From contig NZ_CAMDCK010000016.1 in assembly GCF_945890115.1 (NCBI RefSeq), positions 1-61,243 on the forward strand: 61,243 bases of DNA, written 5' to 3'. The notes below the pieces were generated by a model that did no database searches, had not been told where the DNA came from, and saw nothing but the letters and a program-made list of their open reading frames with translations. Within the stretch, counting starts at the first letter, position 1. Each line of letters begins with the position of its first letter. The stretch is from Sphingorhabdus sp. EL138 (GTDB lineage Bacteria > Pseudomonadota > Alphaproteobacteria > Sphingomonadales > Sphingomonadaceae). Positions 41,240 to 50,418 of the stretch are shown here, piece after piece. The position numbers and the translations under genes are program-made.

Positions 41240-42288
41240 ACGACAACAGGCTCTAGCAAGCGGAGCGTTCCGGCGTCGGCATCGATTTCCGCCATGCCGC
41301 CCACGGGCAACGTAAACTGGTCAGTAATATGCCCGAAAAAGGCACCTTGATAGGCCGGGATACCCAAGCCGCCCAAATGCTGCGTCAGCACGTCATTCAG
41401 GGTGAATGCGCCATAGCTATTCCCCTTATTCACGCAATCTGTGCATTGCCCGAACACGACGCCTTTCAGGTTCTTGAGCACACCCGCCTGCCCCAACTGC
41501 GTGAGCATACGGTCAATGCGATATTCCGCCTCATCCACATCTTCGAGGAACAGGATCGCACCGTCGAAACTGGGCAGATAGGGTGTGCCGACAAGCGCGG
41601 TCAGCACCGTCAAGTTTCCGCCGAGCAACTTGCCCTGCGCCTTACCCTTGCCCGTGCCCAACACCCGCGTGCGCCAGCGGCGTTGCGCCATCCGGTCCTC
41701 GTCGCCAACAGGGTTCGTAAACAACGGCGTGCCAGCGTCAAAGGCAATCTCGCGATAAAGGTCCCAAGACGCCTTACCCCATGCGCTGCCCGCGTTTGGG
41801 CCATGCAAGGTCACAAATCCGCCCTTGGCCGCAATCGCCATATGCAAGGCCGTGATGTCGCTGAAGCCGGTCAATAATTTGGGATTGGCGCGAATGATGT
41901 TCCAGTCAAGATATGGCAACAGCCGCGCGCTGCCCCACCCGCCGCGCACGGCAAAAATGGCCTTCACATCTGTGTCCGCGAACATCGCGTTGATGTCCGA
42001 TGCACGGTCCTTGTCTCGGCCAGCCAGATAGCCGAAGCGGTCCAGCAAATGGGCGGCGCGCTTGGGCTTTAATCCCATGGCGACAATCGCTTCTTCGACC
42101 AACTGAATCTGAAATGGATCATCGCTGGCCGACGCTGGCTCAATCAAGCCAACGGTATCACCGATGCGCAGCCGTGCAGGCTTCCGCGCGGCCTTAGCCG
42201 CAGGCACGCCTGCAGCCAAAAGCGGCGGGGCCGACAGCATAGCTGCCAGCCCCGCCATAATCTGCCGCCGAGTTGCATCCATATCCAT
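41236..42288 (-). CDS. LD-carboxypeptidase (S66 family), exported
   Basis: The 350-residue protein has a twin-arginine-like leader (TRRQIMAGLAAMLSAPPLL) and the S66 fold. The nucleophile serine lies in TGFSDITALHMAI, the acid in FLEDVDEAEYRID and the histidine in GAFFGHITDQFTLPVG. It trims the terminal D-alanine from murein tetrapeptides in cell-wall recycling. The GTG at 42297 is also possible as start. It follows the TonB receptor gene by 17 bp. Confidence 0.87.
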   Translation of the reverse strand: MDMDATRRQIMAGLAAMLSAPPLLAAGVPAAKAARKPARLRIGDTVGLIEPASASDDPFQIQLVEEAIVAMGLKPKRAAHLLDRFGYLAGRDKDRASDINAMFADTDVKAIFAVRGGWGSARLLPYLDWNIIRANPKLLTGFSDITALHMAIAAKGGFVTLHGPNAGSAWGKASWDLYREIAFDAGTPLFTNPVGDEDRMAQRRWRTRVLGTGKGKAQGKLLGGNLTVLTALVGTPYLPSFDGAILFLEDVDEAEYRIDRMLTQLGQAGVLKNLKGVVFGQCTDCVNKGNSYGAFTLNDVLTQHLGGLGIPAYQGAFFGHITDQFTLPVGGMAEIDADAGTLRLLEPVVV

Positions 42289-42305
42289 ACCCGGCACGCC
42301 TTTGC

Positions 42306-45300
42306 TTAGAACTTCGCTTCGACCGCCAAGGTGAACGACCGTCCGCGTGGGTCAGCCACGCGTGGTTCCCAGCTTGAGCCAGCACCGGTGTTGCTGTCAT
42401 AGGTAATCGCAAATGGCGGATCAGTATCGAACACGTTCCGCACGCCAGCGGTCAAACGCAGCTTATCGGTCATGTCCATAGCTGCCGACAGATTGTAGGT
42501 GACATAGGCCTTTACCCGCGCATTATAATCCGGCCGGCTTGCAGACGCCGGAAGCGCATTATTCTTATATCCGTTGCGATAAATTTGCGAGAAGCTGAAC
42601 AGCATGTCATCGACAGCATAGTTGATGAATGCGCTATGTTTCCATTTCAGGCCAAGATCGCCAGCATAAGTGAACACGCCAATCAGGCTTGAACCAAATG
42701 GCGCAGTCGGTAAGAACTTCTCCTTCTTTTTCAGAAGATAGGTTCCATCAAGACCGGCAGACAAAACGCCGCCAAGTGCATCGATGCCACCGCGCAGCGC
42801 GACTTCAAGTCCTTGCGTACGCCGCGAACCGATATTGTCCGCGCGCAAATCCAACTGCGTAATCACGTTGCTTGTGCGTATCACCCGATCCGAAAAGGAG
42901 GATTGGTTCGCCAATAATTGGGCGATGGTCAGCGCACCGATGTTATCATCGACGGCGATAGACCAAAAATCGACAGACGCACTAAACTGTGGCGCTGGCG
43001 TGAACACAATACCGGCCGAATATTGCTCGGATGTTTCCGGCCCTAGATTGACATTGCCGCCGCTCAGTGACGTTGGCGTGATCGCACCGCAACCTGCTGT
43101 AACGTTCACAACACCACCCGCCGGACATGTGCTTGGATCGGTCAGGTTATTTCCAGGATTGGGCGATTCGGTGACGCCATTAAATATTTGGTTGAAGCTT
43201 GGGACGCGGAACCCTGTGTTATAGGACGCCCGAAGCATGACCCAGTCCATTGGCGAAAACCGTGCTGTAAATTTGGGATTAACCGTTGAACCGAAGCCCG
43301 TATAATCGTCGAGGCGGACCGCACCCGTTAGTTCGAGGCTTTCCAACACAGGCACCGACATTTCGGCATAGACCGCCTTCACATTTCGGTTTTTCGGCGT
43401 CAGCGCATTCACATTGTCGAACGCCACGTTAAAAATTTCAGCCTGCCCTGTTGCGGCTGCGGCGGAACCGTTGAAGCTGTAAGTTTCACGGCGATAATCC
43501 GCACCCAGCGCGACTTGCACTGGACCAGCGGGCAAATCAAACAAGGAACCGGAGACCGAAGCATCAAATTGCTTCACCTCATAATGGCCGCCATATAATG
43601 TCGTACCTTCTGCCGAAATAGCGTCAAGTCCGGATAGTGCCGCAGCCGATTGGTCCACGGAAAATGGGTTCAGGATACCGCTGTTCAACAAGCCGACAAT
43701 GCCCGGGCGCGCTGCACCAGGTGCGGTAGGCGCGCGTGGATCAATCCCGCCGTTCGTGGCCCCCGCCACGCCCGACGCTGCGGCGTTGGCTGCGTTACGG
43801 AAAATCCCGGCATAATGATAACCCGTGCCGAGCACGGAGGATGCTTCGCTCTTTGCATAGGATGCGCCTGCGCGATAATCCCACGTTCCGCCAAGCGGAC
43901 CTTCGGCGGTTAACGCGCCACGAATTGTTTTGGTGTTTGTAACATATTCGCGATTGCCGCCGGGGATATTGCGCCAGCGATAAGCGATGGGTTTGCCGTA
44001 ATTGCCAACCGCATCGACAGTCCGGTCACCTACGGCGCCGATAGAAGGAAATGTGCCTGCAATCGTGTCATATACGCTGTTATAGGTTGACGCGGTGGTC
44101 GCGTTCAGCGGGTAATAAAGCGGCATGGTGATGGCGTTGATCGAATATTGGTTGTTGGAAAACCGCTTCTTCGAATCCGCATCAGAACCCGTTATTTCCG
44201 CCGCCAAGCGGTGGTCGCCCAATGCCAATGTCGCCTTGCCATAATAAGTCAGCGTTTGCAGCGGCTGTTGCAGCACAGCGGCGCGGCCTGTGTCCCATGA
44301 ACACGCAAAGCGTGCGCCCGGAACGGACCAAAGCACTTCATCATAGGCCATGCCGCCATTGACGGAATCACACCCGGCACCGCCGGGTAAATCAAGCGGG
44401 TTGATACCGCCATCTGCGCGCGTCGTTGTTCCGGGGATAAGCAATCCGGGCAGGAAAAAGTTCGCCGCGCTGTTCGTGGTCCCGCCAAGTAACGACCCGC
44501 TGGGTGCAAATATGCTATTCGGGTTGGCCGGAAACGCAGTCGCAATTGGCGTGCCACGGGTATCCACCGAAAGCCCGCGATTGGGTTGGTTGCCGTTCAC
44601 AAAATCACGATCTTGGCCAAGCAGGGCCGAATTCCAGCTCTTGCTGACCGCGCCCATGATGTTGAAACCTTGGGTACCCAAGTCACCATAGCCAGCGGTC
44701 CCAGACAGGCGATAAATCGCGCTGTCATTGCGTTGGGTAATGTCGGTGAAGCCGTTGACCACTACACCTTGAAAATTTGATTTCGTTATAAAGTTGATAA
44801 CGCCGCCAATCGCGTCGGTGCCGTAAATGGCGGACGCGCCATCCTTCAACACTTCAACCCGCTCAAGCGCCGCAAAGGGAACTTGGTTCACATCGACAGC
44901 GCCACCAGTCAGGCCATGTGCCGCCACCCGGCGTCCATTGAGCAATACAAGCGTCGCAGCGGCGCCTTGGCCGCGCAGGTTGGCGGCCGAGAGGCCATTG
45001 GTGCCGCGTTGCGCGCCGCTGGTGACATCGCCATTGGAGGCAAGGTTATCCGCGCCGGTGCCATTGGTAGACAGAAATGAAATCAGCTGTTCCGGGCTGT
45101 TAATGCCCTCACGCGATAGATCCGAAGGCGTAATGACCTGCAATGGCGCAGCGCTTTTCGTTGGGTCCTGCTTGATGCGCGATCCGGTCACGATGATGGC
45201 AGTACCGTCATCGTCATTCGTTTCCGCCGATACGGGCGGAGATGAGTCTTGCGCAAACGCAGGCGCGCTCAAGCAGGTTGCCAACAACAAAATTGCGGTA

Positions 45301-45314
45301 TTTGAATATTTCAT
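42306..45314 (-). CDS. TonB-dependent outer-membrane receptor (large)
   Basis: The 1002-residue receptor has a signal peptide ending near CLSAPAFAQ, TonB-box-like TAIIVTGSRIKQ, a plug with LERVEVLKDGASAIYGTDAIGGVINFIT and a barrel ending GRSFTLAVEAKF. The size and VLKDGASAIYGTDAIGG style mark the large sphingomonad/Caulobacter class often used for sugars, peptides or organosulfur compounds. AGGGG lies 6 bp before the ATG. Upstream are four 26-bp tandem repeats with dyads, then the divergent Rrf2 gene. Confidence 0.92.
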   Translation of the reverse strand: MKYSNTAILLLATCLSAPAFAQDSSPPVSAETNDDDGTAIIVTGSRIKQDPTKSAAPLQVITPSDLSREGINSPEQLISFLSTNGTGADNLASNGDVTSGAQRGTNGLSAANLRGQGAAATLVLLNGRRVAAHGLTGGAVDVNQVPFAALERVEVLKDGASAIYGTDAIGGVINFITKSNFQGVVVNGFTDITQRNDSAIYRLSGTAGYGDLGTQGFNIMGAVSKSWNSALLGQDRDFVNGNQPNRGLSVDTRGTPIATAFPANPNSIFAPSGSLLGGTTNSAANFFLPGLLIPGTTTRADGGINPLDLPGGAGCDSVNGGMAYDEVLWSVPGARFACSWDTGRAAVLQQPLQTLTYYGKATLALGDHRLAAEITGSDADSKKRFSNNQYSINAITMPLYYPLNATTASTYNSVYDTIAGTFPSIGAVGDRTVDAVGNYGKPIAYRWRNIPGGNREYVTNTKTIRGALTAEGPLGGTWDYRAGASYAKSEASSVLGTGYHYAGIFRNAANAAASGVAGATNGGIDPRAPTAPGAARPGIVGLLNSGILNPFSVDQSAAALSGLDAISAEGTTLYGGHYEVKQFDASVSGSLFDLPAGPVQVALGADYRRETYSFNGSAAAATGQAEIFNVAFDNVNALTPKNRNVKAVYAEMSVPVLESLELTGAVRLDDYTGFGSTVNPKFTARFSPMDWVMLRASYNTGFRVPSFNQIFNGVTESPNPGNNLTDPSTCPAGGVVNVTAGCGAITPTSLSGGNVNLGPETSEQYSAGIVFTPAPQFSASVDFWSIAVDDNIGALTIAQLLANQSSFSDRVIRTSNVITQLDLRADNIGSRRTQGLEVALRGGIDALGGVLSAGLDGTYLLKKKEKFLPTAPFGSSLIGVFTYAGDLGLKWKHSAFINYAVDDMLFSFSQIYRNGYKNNALPASASRPDYNARVKAYVTYNLSAAMDMTDKLRLTAGVRNVFDTDPPFAITYDSNTGAGSSWEPRVADPRGRSFTLAVEAKF

Positions 45315-45332
45315 AAATTCCCCTGTTATTCT

Positions 45333-45436
45333 AGCTCACCCCTGAGCTTCATTTTGTCAGCTCATTTTTGAGCCTTATTTTGCCAGCTCATCTTTGAGCC
45401 TTATTTTGCCAGCTCATCTTTGAGCCTTATTTTGAA
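45333..45436. repeat. Four tandem 26-bp repeats, each with a GCTCA-N4-TGAGC dyad
   Basis: Units lie at 45333-45358, 45359-45384, 45385-45410 and 45411-45436. Every unit contains GCTCA and TGAGC separated by 4 bases. The spacer varies between units (CCCC, TTTT, TCTT, TCTT on the plus strand), while both arms are kept in all four. They start 19 bp upstream of the 1002-residue TonB receptor ATG. Confidence 0.85.
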
Positions 45437-45525
45437 CGCACGCTATTCCGCCATATCGCGCAATGCAACAGACTTTTCATGCTATTCACCCCCAAGCGGA
45501 TTCAGACTTTACGAGATTTGATACT

Positions 45526-45545
45526 TTGTCAACTTGCCGGGTTGA
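45526..45545. promoter_or_regulatory. TTGTCAA-N8-GTTGA, copy 1 (Rrf2 operator candidate)
   Basis: TTGTCAA-N8-GTTGA contains the dyad TCAAC-N7-GTTGA. It lies 31 bp upstream of the Rrf2 gene, in the promoter region shared with the divergent receptor. The same words with the same spacing recur at 46087-46106. Confidence 0.45.
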
Positions 45546-45576
45546 AAAATGACGCGGCGTGGCGCAAAGAAGGTCT

Positions 45577-46014
45577 ATGCTGTCTCAAAAAACCCGCTAC
45601 GCTATCCGCGCCATGCAGCATCTTGCCGACCATTATGGCAAAGGGCCGGTTCAGCTCGCCGATATTGCCGAGGCGCAGAAAATTCCGCCTAAATTTCTCA
45701 CTGTTATCTTGTCCGAACTATCCCGTTCCGGCTTAGTAGCGTCGCAGCGCGGCAAAGACGGTGGCTATTGGCTGGGCGTCTCGCCGATTGACATCAGCTA
45801 TGGCGACCTCATCCGTATCATGCGGGGTTCACTGGCCTTAGTTCCCTGCGCCAGCCGCTATGCGCACGAAACATGCAAAAACTGCGTCGAGGAAGAAAAT
45901 TGCCGCACCCGCGCGCTAATGCTTCAGGTGCGCGACAAAACTGCCAATTTGCTCGACGGCATCAACTTAACCGATATCGTCGACGCCGACATTTACCTGC
46001 AGGCGGCGGAGTAA
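45577..46014 (+). CDS. Rrf2-family transcriptional regulator
   Basis: The 145-residue protein has the Rrf2 winged helix (MLSQKTRYAIRAMQHLAD, then LADIAEAQKIPPKFLTVILSELSRSGLVASQRGKDGGYWLG in outline). A cysteine group C91, C100, C103, C109 lies in the region that binds an Fe-S cluster in IscR and NsrR, but the spacing differs and a fourth cysteine is present. The ATG was chosen for AAGAAGG upstream; a GTG six codons earlier is possible. It is flanked by two TonB receptors and near a TauE exporter. Control of cysteine or sulfur supply is the best guess. Confidence 0.9.
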   Translation: MLSQKTRYAIRAMQHLADHYGKGPVQLADIAEAQKIPPKFLTVILSELSRSGLVASQRGKDGGYWLGVSPIDISYGDLIRIMRGSLALVPCASRYAHETCKNCVEEENCRTRALMLQVRDKTANLLDGINLTDIVDADIYLQAAE

Positions 46015-46086
46015 AGCGACCAAAATCCGGCTGGCGCGCAAACAGAACCTTTCAGCGCTGAAAGCAAATTCTGATAGCGAATCATA

Positions 46087-46106
46087 TTGTCAATTAAATT
46101 AGTTGA
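46087..46106. promoter_or_regulatory. TTGTCAA-N8-GTTGA, copy 2
   Basis: Identical outer words and the same 8-bp spacer length as copy 1 at 45526, but the spacer sequence is unrelated. It lies upstream of the tiny ORFs and the TonB receptor at 46310. Confidence 0.45.
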
Positions 46107-46139
46107 GTTTAACTCTCTAGTCAGAAGGAAGGCGCGATT

Positions 46140-46154
46140 ATGCGCTTATCCTAA
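46140..46154 (+). CDS. Possible 4-codon leader ORF
   Basis: ATG CGC TTA TCC TAA (MRLS) follows AGAAGGAAGG by a few bases. It ends 11 bp before the next tiny ORF. It may be a translated leader or chance. Confidence 0.2.
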   Translation: MRLS

Positions 46155-46165
46155 AAGGGGTGCTT

Positions 46166-46243
46166 ATGACCGATTCCGGCTCAGGACGTGAAGGCAGGCT
46201 CGTCCAAGTCGACACCACCGAGCGTAAGCGTTTCGCCAGTTAA
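46166..46243 (+). CDS. Possible 25-residue small protein
   Basis: The ORF starts MTDSGSGREGRLVQVDTTE and ends RFAS. AAAAGGGG lies 5 bp before the ATG, an excellent ribosome-binding site. The peptide is hydrophilic and without cysteine. It lies between the Rrf2 gene and the receptor. I recognise no family; it could be a leader peptide, a small protein or a gene remnant. Confidence 0.3.
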   Translation: MTDSGSGREGRLVQVDTTERKRFAS

Positions 46244-46309
46244 TTTCTCTCTTTGTCCTAGAGGCAGACCGGTCAGCCGGATGCATCTGTTTTTTTGAAA
46301 GTTAAACAT

Positions 46310-48766
46310 ATGCGAATTCGTGCCACCGGGCCTTCACTGGCCCTGATAACTTTACTTGCGCTGGCAAATCCGGCTTATGCCGAAGATACGGCCACCAATG
46401 ATATGGTATCCGATGCAACCGCACCCGATGGTGGGGCTGAGGTGCAGGACGAACCCAGTCGCGGCGATGTAATCATCGTCACGGCACGCCGCCGCCAAGA
46501 AACCGCGCAAGAAGTGCCACTAGCAATCTCGGTCATCCGTGGCGATAGCATTGAATCCACAGGAAATTTCAACGTAGTGAAGCTGCAGCAGCTCGCGCCT
46601 ACTCTACAGGTCTATGCGTCAAACCCACGCAATACCGCCGTTAACATTCGCGGACTCGGCGTGCCATTTGGCCTGACGAGCGATGGATTTGAACAAGGCG
46701 TCGGCATCTATGTCGACGATGTCTACAACGCCCGCGTCGCCGCCGCGACCTTTGACTTTCTCGATGTCGCGCAGGTCGAGGTTCTGCGCGGGCCGCAAGG
46801 GTCCCTATATGGCAAGAACACCACAGCCGGGGCGATCAACATCACCACCAATCAGCCAACCTTTGATTTCGAAGGCCGCGCTGAAGTTACGGTCGGCAAC
46901 CTCAACTTTAAGCAAGCCAAAGCGGCAGTATCGGGGCCATTGTCTGATACCATCGCTGCGCGCATTGCCGTGTCAGCAACCGCGCGGCGCGGCACGATAT
47001 TCAACGTAACCAGTGACCGATTTATTAACGAGCAGGACAATCTCGGTCTGCGTGGCACATTATTGTTCCGACCAAATGATGATCTCGATATTACCCTGTC
47101 TGGCGACTATAGCCGCCAAAACCCCGAATGCTGCGGAACCGTTTTTGTTCGGGTGGGCGCAACACAGCGGCCATTGGCGCGCCAATATGCTGCGCTGGCT
47201 GCGGCACAGAATTACAGCGTGGTGTCGCGCAACCCATTCGACCGGCTTACAGATATTGATGCCCCACTCAACGCCGGTAATGTCATTGGGGGCGCTTCGT
47301 TAAGGGCCAAATGGGATGCTGGCCCCGGCACCCTGACATCGATTACGGCATGGCGGTTTTGGGATTGGAAGCCCGAAAATGACCGCGACTTCACCGCTCT
47401 GCCGATTGTTAGCGCGTCGCAAAACCCGTCACAGCAGGATCAATATAGCCAAGAATTCCGCTATAATTATGCGGGTGACCGTTTCGACTTCGTCATTGGT
47501 GCCTTTGGTTTCAAGCAGCGGATTGATACGCAAGGCTTTGAACAACAAGGCGCAGCATCCAGCCGTTGGAACCTGACAGGCGCGTTTGCAACCACTCCCG
47601 CCGTTTTGGCTGGCCTTACCGCCCGCAACACGCAGTTTCTCAAAAGCACCAGCGCGGCATTGTTTGGCCAAGCAAGCTGGAAAGTCACCGATGCACTGAC
47701 CATCCAACCCGGATTGCGGATCAACTATGACAAGAAATCCGGTTTTTATCAGCGCGTCGTTACCACAGGCTCAGGCTCGCTTCTGACCTGCCCGCAAACG
47801 GCGGGATCGATAGGCGCGGCGCAATGCGGCGTTTTTACCCCACAAACCAGCGCGCCTTCGGTCAGCGACTGGAATTTTAGCTATGACCTGAATGCGAACT
47901 ACAGGCTGGCGGAGGATGTCCTTGTTTATGCAAGCTACGCCAAAAGCTTCAAGACCGTTGGCATCAATCAAAACGGCCTTCCGCTGAATGCGGCTGGCGT
48001 GCCAATTGCAGCCTCGGGCGTCGTAAAGCCTGAATCGGTCAACCATTTTGAAATGGGCGTCAAAACACAATTTTGGGACCGCAAGGGAACGTTCAACCTG
48101 ACCGCGTTCCGGACAGACATCAAAAACTATCAGGCGACGGTCACCAATGGCCAGTTGGGCGTGCTTCGCTGCTATCTCGCCAATGCGGGCAAGGTCCGCT
48201 CACAAGGTCTTGAGGCAGACTTCAAAATCCGGACGAGTGACAGGTTTAGCGCTTATCTAAATGGGGCATATACCGACGCCAAATATGCCACATTCGTCGA
48301 TGCGCCATGCCCGCCTGAGCTGGCGGGCGGCACGATCGTCGGAGCGGACCAGACACCAAGCGCGCCCGGAACCCCCGGCGGACTAAGCCCTGCTAATTGC
48401 GACATTTCCGGCCAGAGCCTTCCTGGCGTATCGAAATGGGCGGTATCTTATGGCGCAGAGGTCAATACCCCGCTGACGTTGTTCGCAACCGATGGCCAGC
48501 TATATGTCGGATTTGACGGCAATTACCGGTCAAACTTTTCGTCCAACCCGTCCCCGTCGATTTACACCAACGTCCAAGGCTATGCATTATCCAATTACCG
48601 CGTCGGTTTCCGTTCGGATAATTTCGATGTTTACGGTTGGGTTCGTAATTTCTTTGACGTGCAATATTTCGAACTGCTTCAGGTGGCCCCAAGCAATGTC
48701 GGCCTGATTGCGGGACAGCCCGGCGATCCGCGCACATTGGGTGCGACCATCAAATTCAACTTTTGA
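46310..48766 (+). CDS. TonB-dependent outer-membrane receptor
   Basis: The 818-residue receptor has a signal peptide ending near ANPAYAED, TonB-box-like DVIIVTARRRQ, a plug with VEVLRGPQGSLYGKNTTAGAINITT and a barrel ending PRTLGATIKFNF. The ATG at 46310 was preferred to a TTG at 46295, though its ribosome-binding site is weak. It is the second receptor of the Rrf2 locus, reading away from the regulator towards the TauE exporter. Its small-molecule substrate is unknown. Confidence 0.9.
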   Translation: MRIRATGPSLALITLLALANPAYAEDTATNDMVSDATAPDGGAEVQDEPSRGDVIIVTARRRQETAQEVPLAISVIRGDSIESTGNFNVVKLQQLAPTLQVYASNPRNTAVNIRGLGVPFGLTSDGFEQGVGIYVDDVYNARVAAATFDFLDVAQVEVLRGPQGSLYGKNTTAGAINITTNQPTFDFEGRAEVTVGNLNFKQAKAAVSGPLSDTIAARIAVSATARRGTIFNVTSDRFINEQDNLGLRGTLLFRPNDDLDITLSGDYSRQNPECCGTVFVRVGATQRPLARQYAALAAAQNYSVVSRNPFDRLTDIDAPLNAGNVIGGASLRAKWDAGPGTLTSITAWRFWDWKPENDRDFTALPIVSASQNPSQQDQYSQEFRYNYAGDRFDFVIGAFGFKQRIDTQGFEQQGAASSRWNLTGAFATTPAVLAGLTARNTQFLKSTSAALFGQASWKVTDALTIQPGLRINYDKKSGFYQRVVTTGSGSLLTCPQTAGSIGAAQCGVFTPQTSAPSVSDWNFSYDLNANYRLAEDVLVYASYAKSFKTVGINQNGLPLNAAGVPIAASGVVKPESVNHFEMGVKTQFWDRKGTFNLTAFRTDIKNYQATVTNGQLGVLRCYLANAGKVRSQGLEADFKIRTSDRFSAYLNGAYTDAKYATFVDAPCPPELAGGTIVGADQTPSAPGTPGGLSPANCDISGQSLPGVSKWAVSYGAEVNTPLTLFATDGQLYVGFDGNYRSNFSSNPSPSIYTNVQGYALSNYRVGFRSDNFDVYGWVRNFFDVQYFELLQVAPSNVGLIAGQPGDPRTLGATIKFNF

Positions 48767-48908
48767 TACACGCACGACATGCAAAGCAGTATCCCGCGCT
48801 AAACACATTCTTGAGTGGCCCAAACAAATTACTGAGATACAAAGCGGTGGCTAAAGAAGTGACTCCCGATTATGCACGCGGCGTTCCATCGCAAAGGGCG
48901 AGACTTGG

Positions 48909-49685
48909 ATGATTGACTATATTGCCAATATCGACTGGTCGTCGGTTGCGCCTTACATCGCCGTCGGCTTTGCGGCGCAATTGGTCGATGGCGCGCTTGG
49001 CATGGCTTTTGGCGTGATTTGCAGTACTTTATTGGTCAGCGTCATGGGCGTCGCCCCTGCCCGCGCATCGGCTGGCGTCCATTTTGTCGAGATGTTCACA
49101 ACCGGCGCGTCTGGCATTAGCCATGTGTTGCACAAGAACGTCGATTGGAAGCTGTTTGCCCGCATTGCGATTCCCGGCGTCATCGGCGGCTGTACCGGCG
49201 CATATTTGCTGGCCAGCCTCCACACCGAAGCGGCGCGGCCGTTCGTTATGGGATATTTGACGCTCATCGGCTTCTACCTTCTGTATAAAGCGTGGGGCTT
49301 CACACATGCACATAAGCCACGTGATCCGAAGGTCACCATGCCACTTGGGCTCATCGGTGGCTTTCTTGACGCCTCTGGCGGCGGTGGCTGGGGACCAGTG
49401 GTCACGTCCAACCTGCTGATCCAAGGCGCAGACCCGCGCAAAACCATTGGCACCGTCAATACGGCGGAATTCTTTTTGACCGTTGCCGTGTCGCTCACTT
49501 TCATTCTGACCATCGGAATGGAAGCCTTCACCGTGGTAACTGGCGGCCTGTTGATCGGCGGATTATTGGCAGCGCCCTTTGGGGCAATGGTCGCAAAACG
49601 CATTCAGCCGCGCTTATTGCTATTCGCGGTTAGCATCGTCCTTATCGCGACCAGCCTATTCAGCCTCTACAAAGCGCTCACCTGA
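48909..49685 (+). CDS. TauE/SafE-family anion exporter/permease
   Basis: The 258-residue membrane protein has the two-repeat TauE/SafE layout: VGFAAQLVDGALGMAFGVICSTLL near the N-terminus and GGFLDASGGGGWGPVVTSNLL in the second half. The family moves sulfite, sulfoacetate and related organic anions. It follows the TonB receptor in the same direction by 142 bp. With the Rrf2 regulator it supports a sulfur-related locus, but the exact solute cannot be told. Confidence 0.9.
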   Translation: MIDYIANIDWSSVAPYIAVGFAAQLVDGALGMAFGVICSTLLVSVMGVAPARASAGVHFVEMFTTGASGISHVLHKNVDWKLFARIAIPGVIGGCTGAYLLASLHTEAARPFVMGYLTLIGFYLLYKAWGFTHAHKPRDPKVTMPLGLIGGFLDASGGGGWGPVVTSNLLIQGADPRKTIGTVNTAEFFLTVAVSLTFILTIGMEAFTVVTGGLLIGGLLAAPFGAMVAKRIQPRLLLFAVSIVLIATSLFSLYKALT

Positions 49686-49794
49686 TTCCGCTGTAAGCTT
49701 GCTTTTCGCGGGCAACCGACATATAGGCCCGCGCTTGCCGTGCATGGTCATCCCTGGAGGCGTGTCGGCAAGGTAACTTTTTTGGAGAATTAAC

Positions 49795-50406
49795 ATGAGC
49801 GATCAGCTGACATTGTCGGCAGAGACGCGCAATGGGGCAGGCAAGGGAGCCTCCCGCGAATTGCGTCGTCAAAACCGAGTGCCCGCCGTAATTTACGGCA
49901 ACAAACAAGAACCCGAACTTATCCACGTTGAGGAAAAGGCGCTCATCAAACTTTTGATGACTGGCCATTTTTCCAACAGCGTTGTCGAGATCGAACTTGG
50001 TGGCAAAAAACAGATTACGATTCCAAAGGATGTTGCCTTTCATCCTGTCAGCGATCGTCCATTGCATGTTGACTTCCTGCGCATCGTTAAGGGCGCAAAG
50101 GTCGATGTTGAAGTTCCCGTGATTTTCGTCAACGAAGACGCGTCACCCGGTCTGAAGCGTGGCGGTGTCTTGAACATCGTGCGTCATGAACTTGAACTCA
50201 TCTGCGACAATGACAAGATTCCGGACGACATCCAAATCGATGTCTCCGGCTTTGACATTGGCGATTCGATCCACATCAGCAATGTAAAGCTGCCCAAGGG
50301 TTCGGAAAGCAAGATCACCGATCGCGATTTCACCATCGCGACCATCGTTGCACCATCGGCGCTTAAGTCGACCGATGGGGACGCGACTGGCGAAGGCGAA
50401 GCGTAA
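49795..50406 (+). CDS. rplY: 50S ribosomal protein L25/general stress protein Ctc
   Basis: The 203-residue protein has the N-terminal L25 domain ([29 protein letters not shown] in outline) that binds 5S rRNA and the C-terminal TL5/Ctc domain ([33 protein letters not shown] in outline). The length matches the two-domain Ctc type. TTTGGAGAA precedes the ATG. The pth gene follows, a common pairing. Confidence 0.97.
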   Translation: MSDQLTLSAETRNGAGKGASRELRRQNRVPAVIYGNKQEPELIHVEEKALIKLLMTGHFSNSVVEIELGGKKQITIPKDVAFHPVSDRPLHVDFLRIVKGAKVDVEVPVIFVNEDASPGLKRGGVLNIVRHELELICDNDKIPDDIQIDVSGFDIGDSIHISNVKLPKGSESKITDRDFTIATIVAPSALKSTDGDATGEGEA

Positions 50407-50418
50407 ATCTACCCAGTC

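Larger units (their letters stand above)
46015..46309. promoter_or_regulatory. Leader region between Rrf2 gene and TonB receptor
   Basis: This 295-bp region holds a 16-bp perfect palindrome CTTTCAGC/GCTGAAAG at 46049-46064, the second TTGTCAA-N8-GTTGA copy at 46087-46106, a GAGTT-T-AACTC dyad at 46105-46115 and two tiny ORFs with good ribosome-binding sites. No larger gene is present. Confidence 0.5.

Noticed and set aside
45333-45436. CRISPR array
   Set aside because: The four 26-bp units are directly adjacent with no unique spacers, and no cas gene is nearby.
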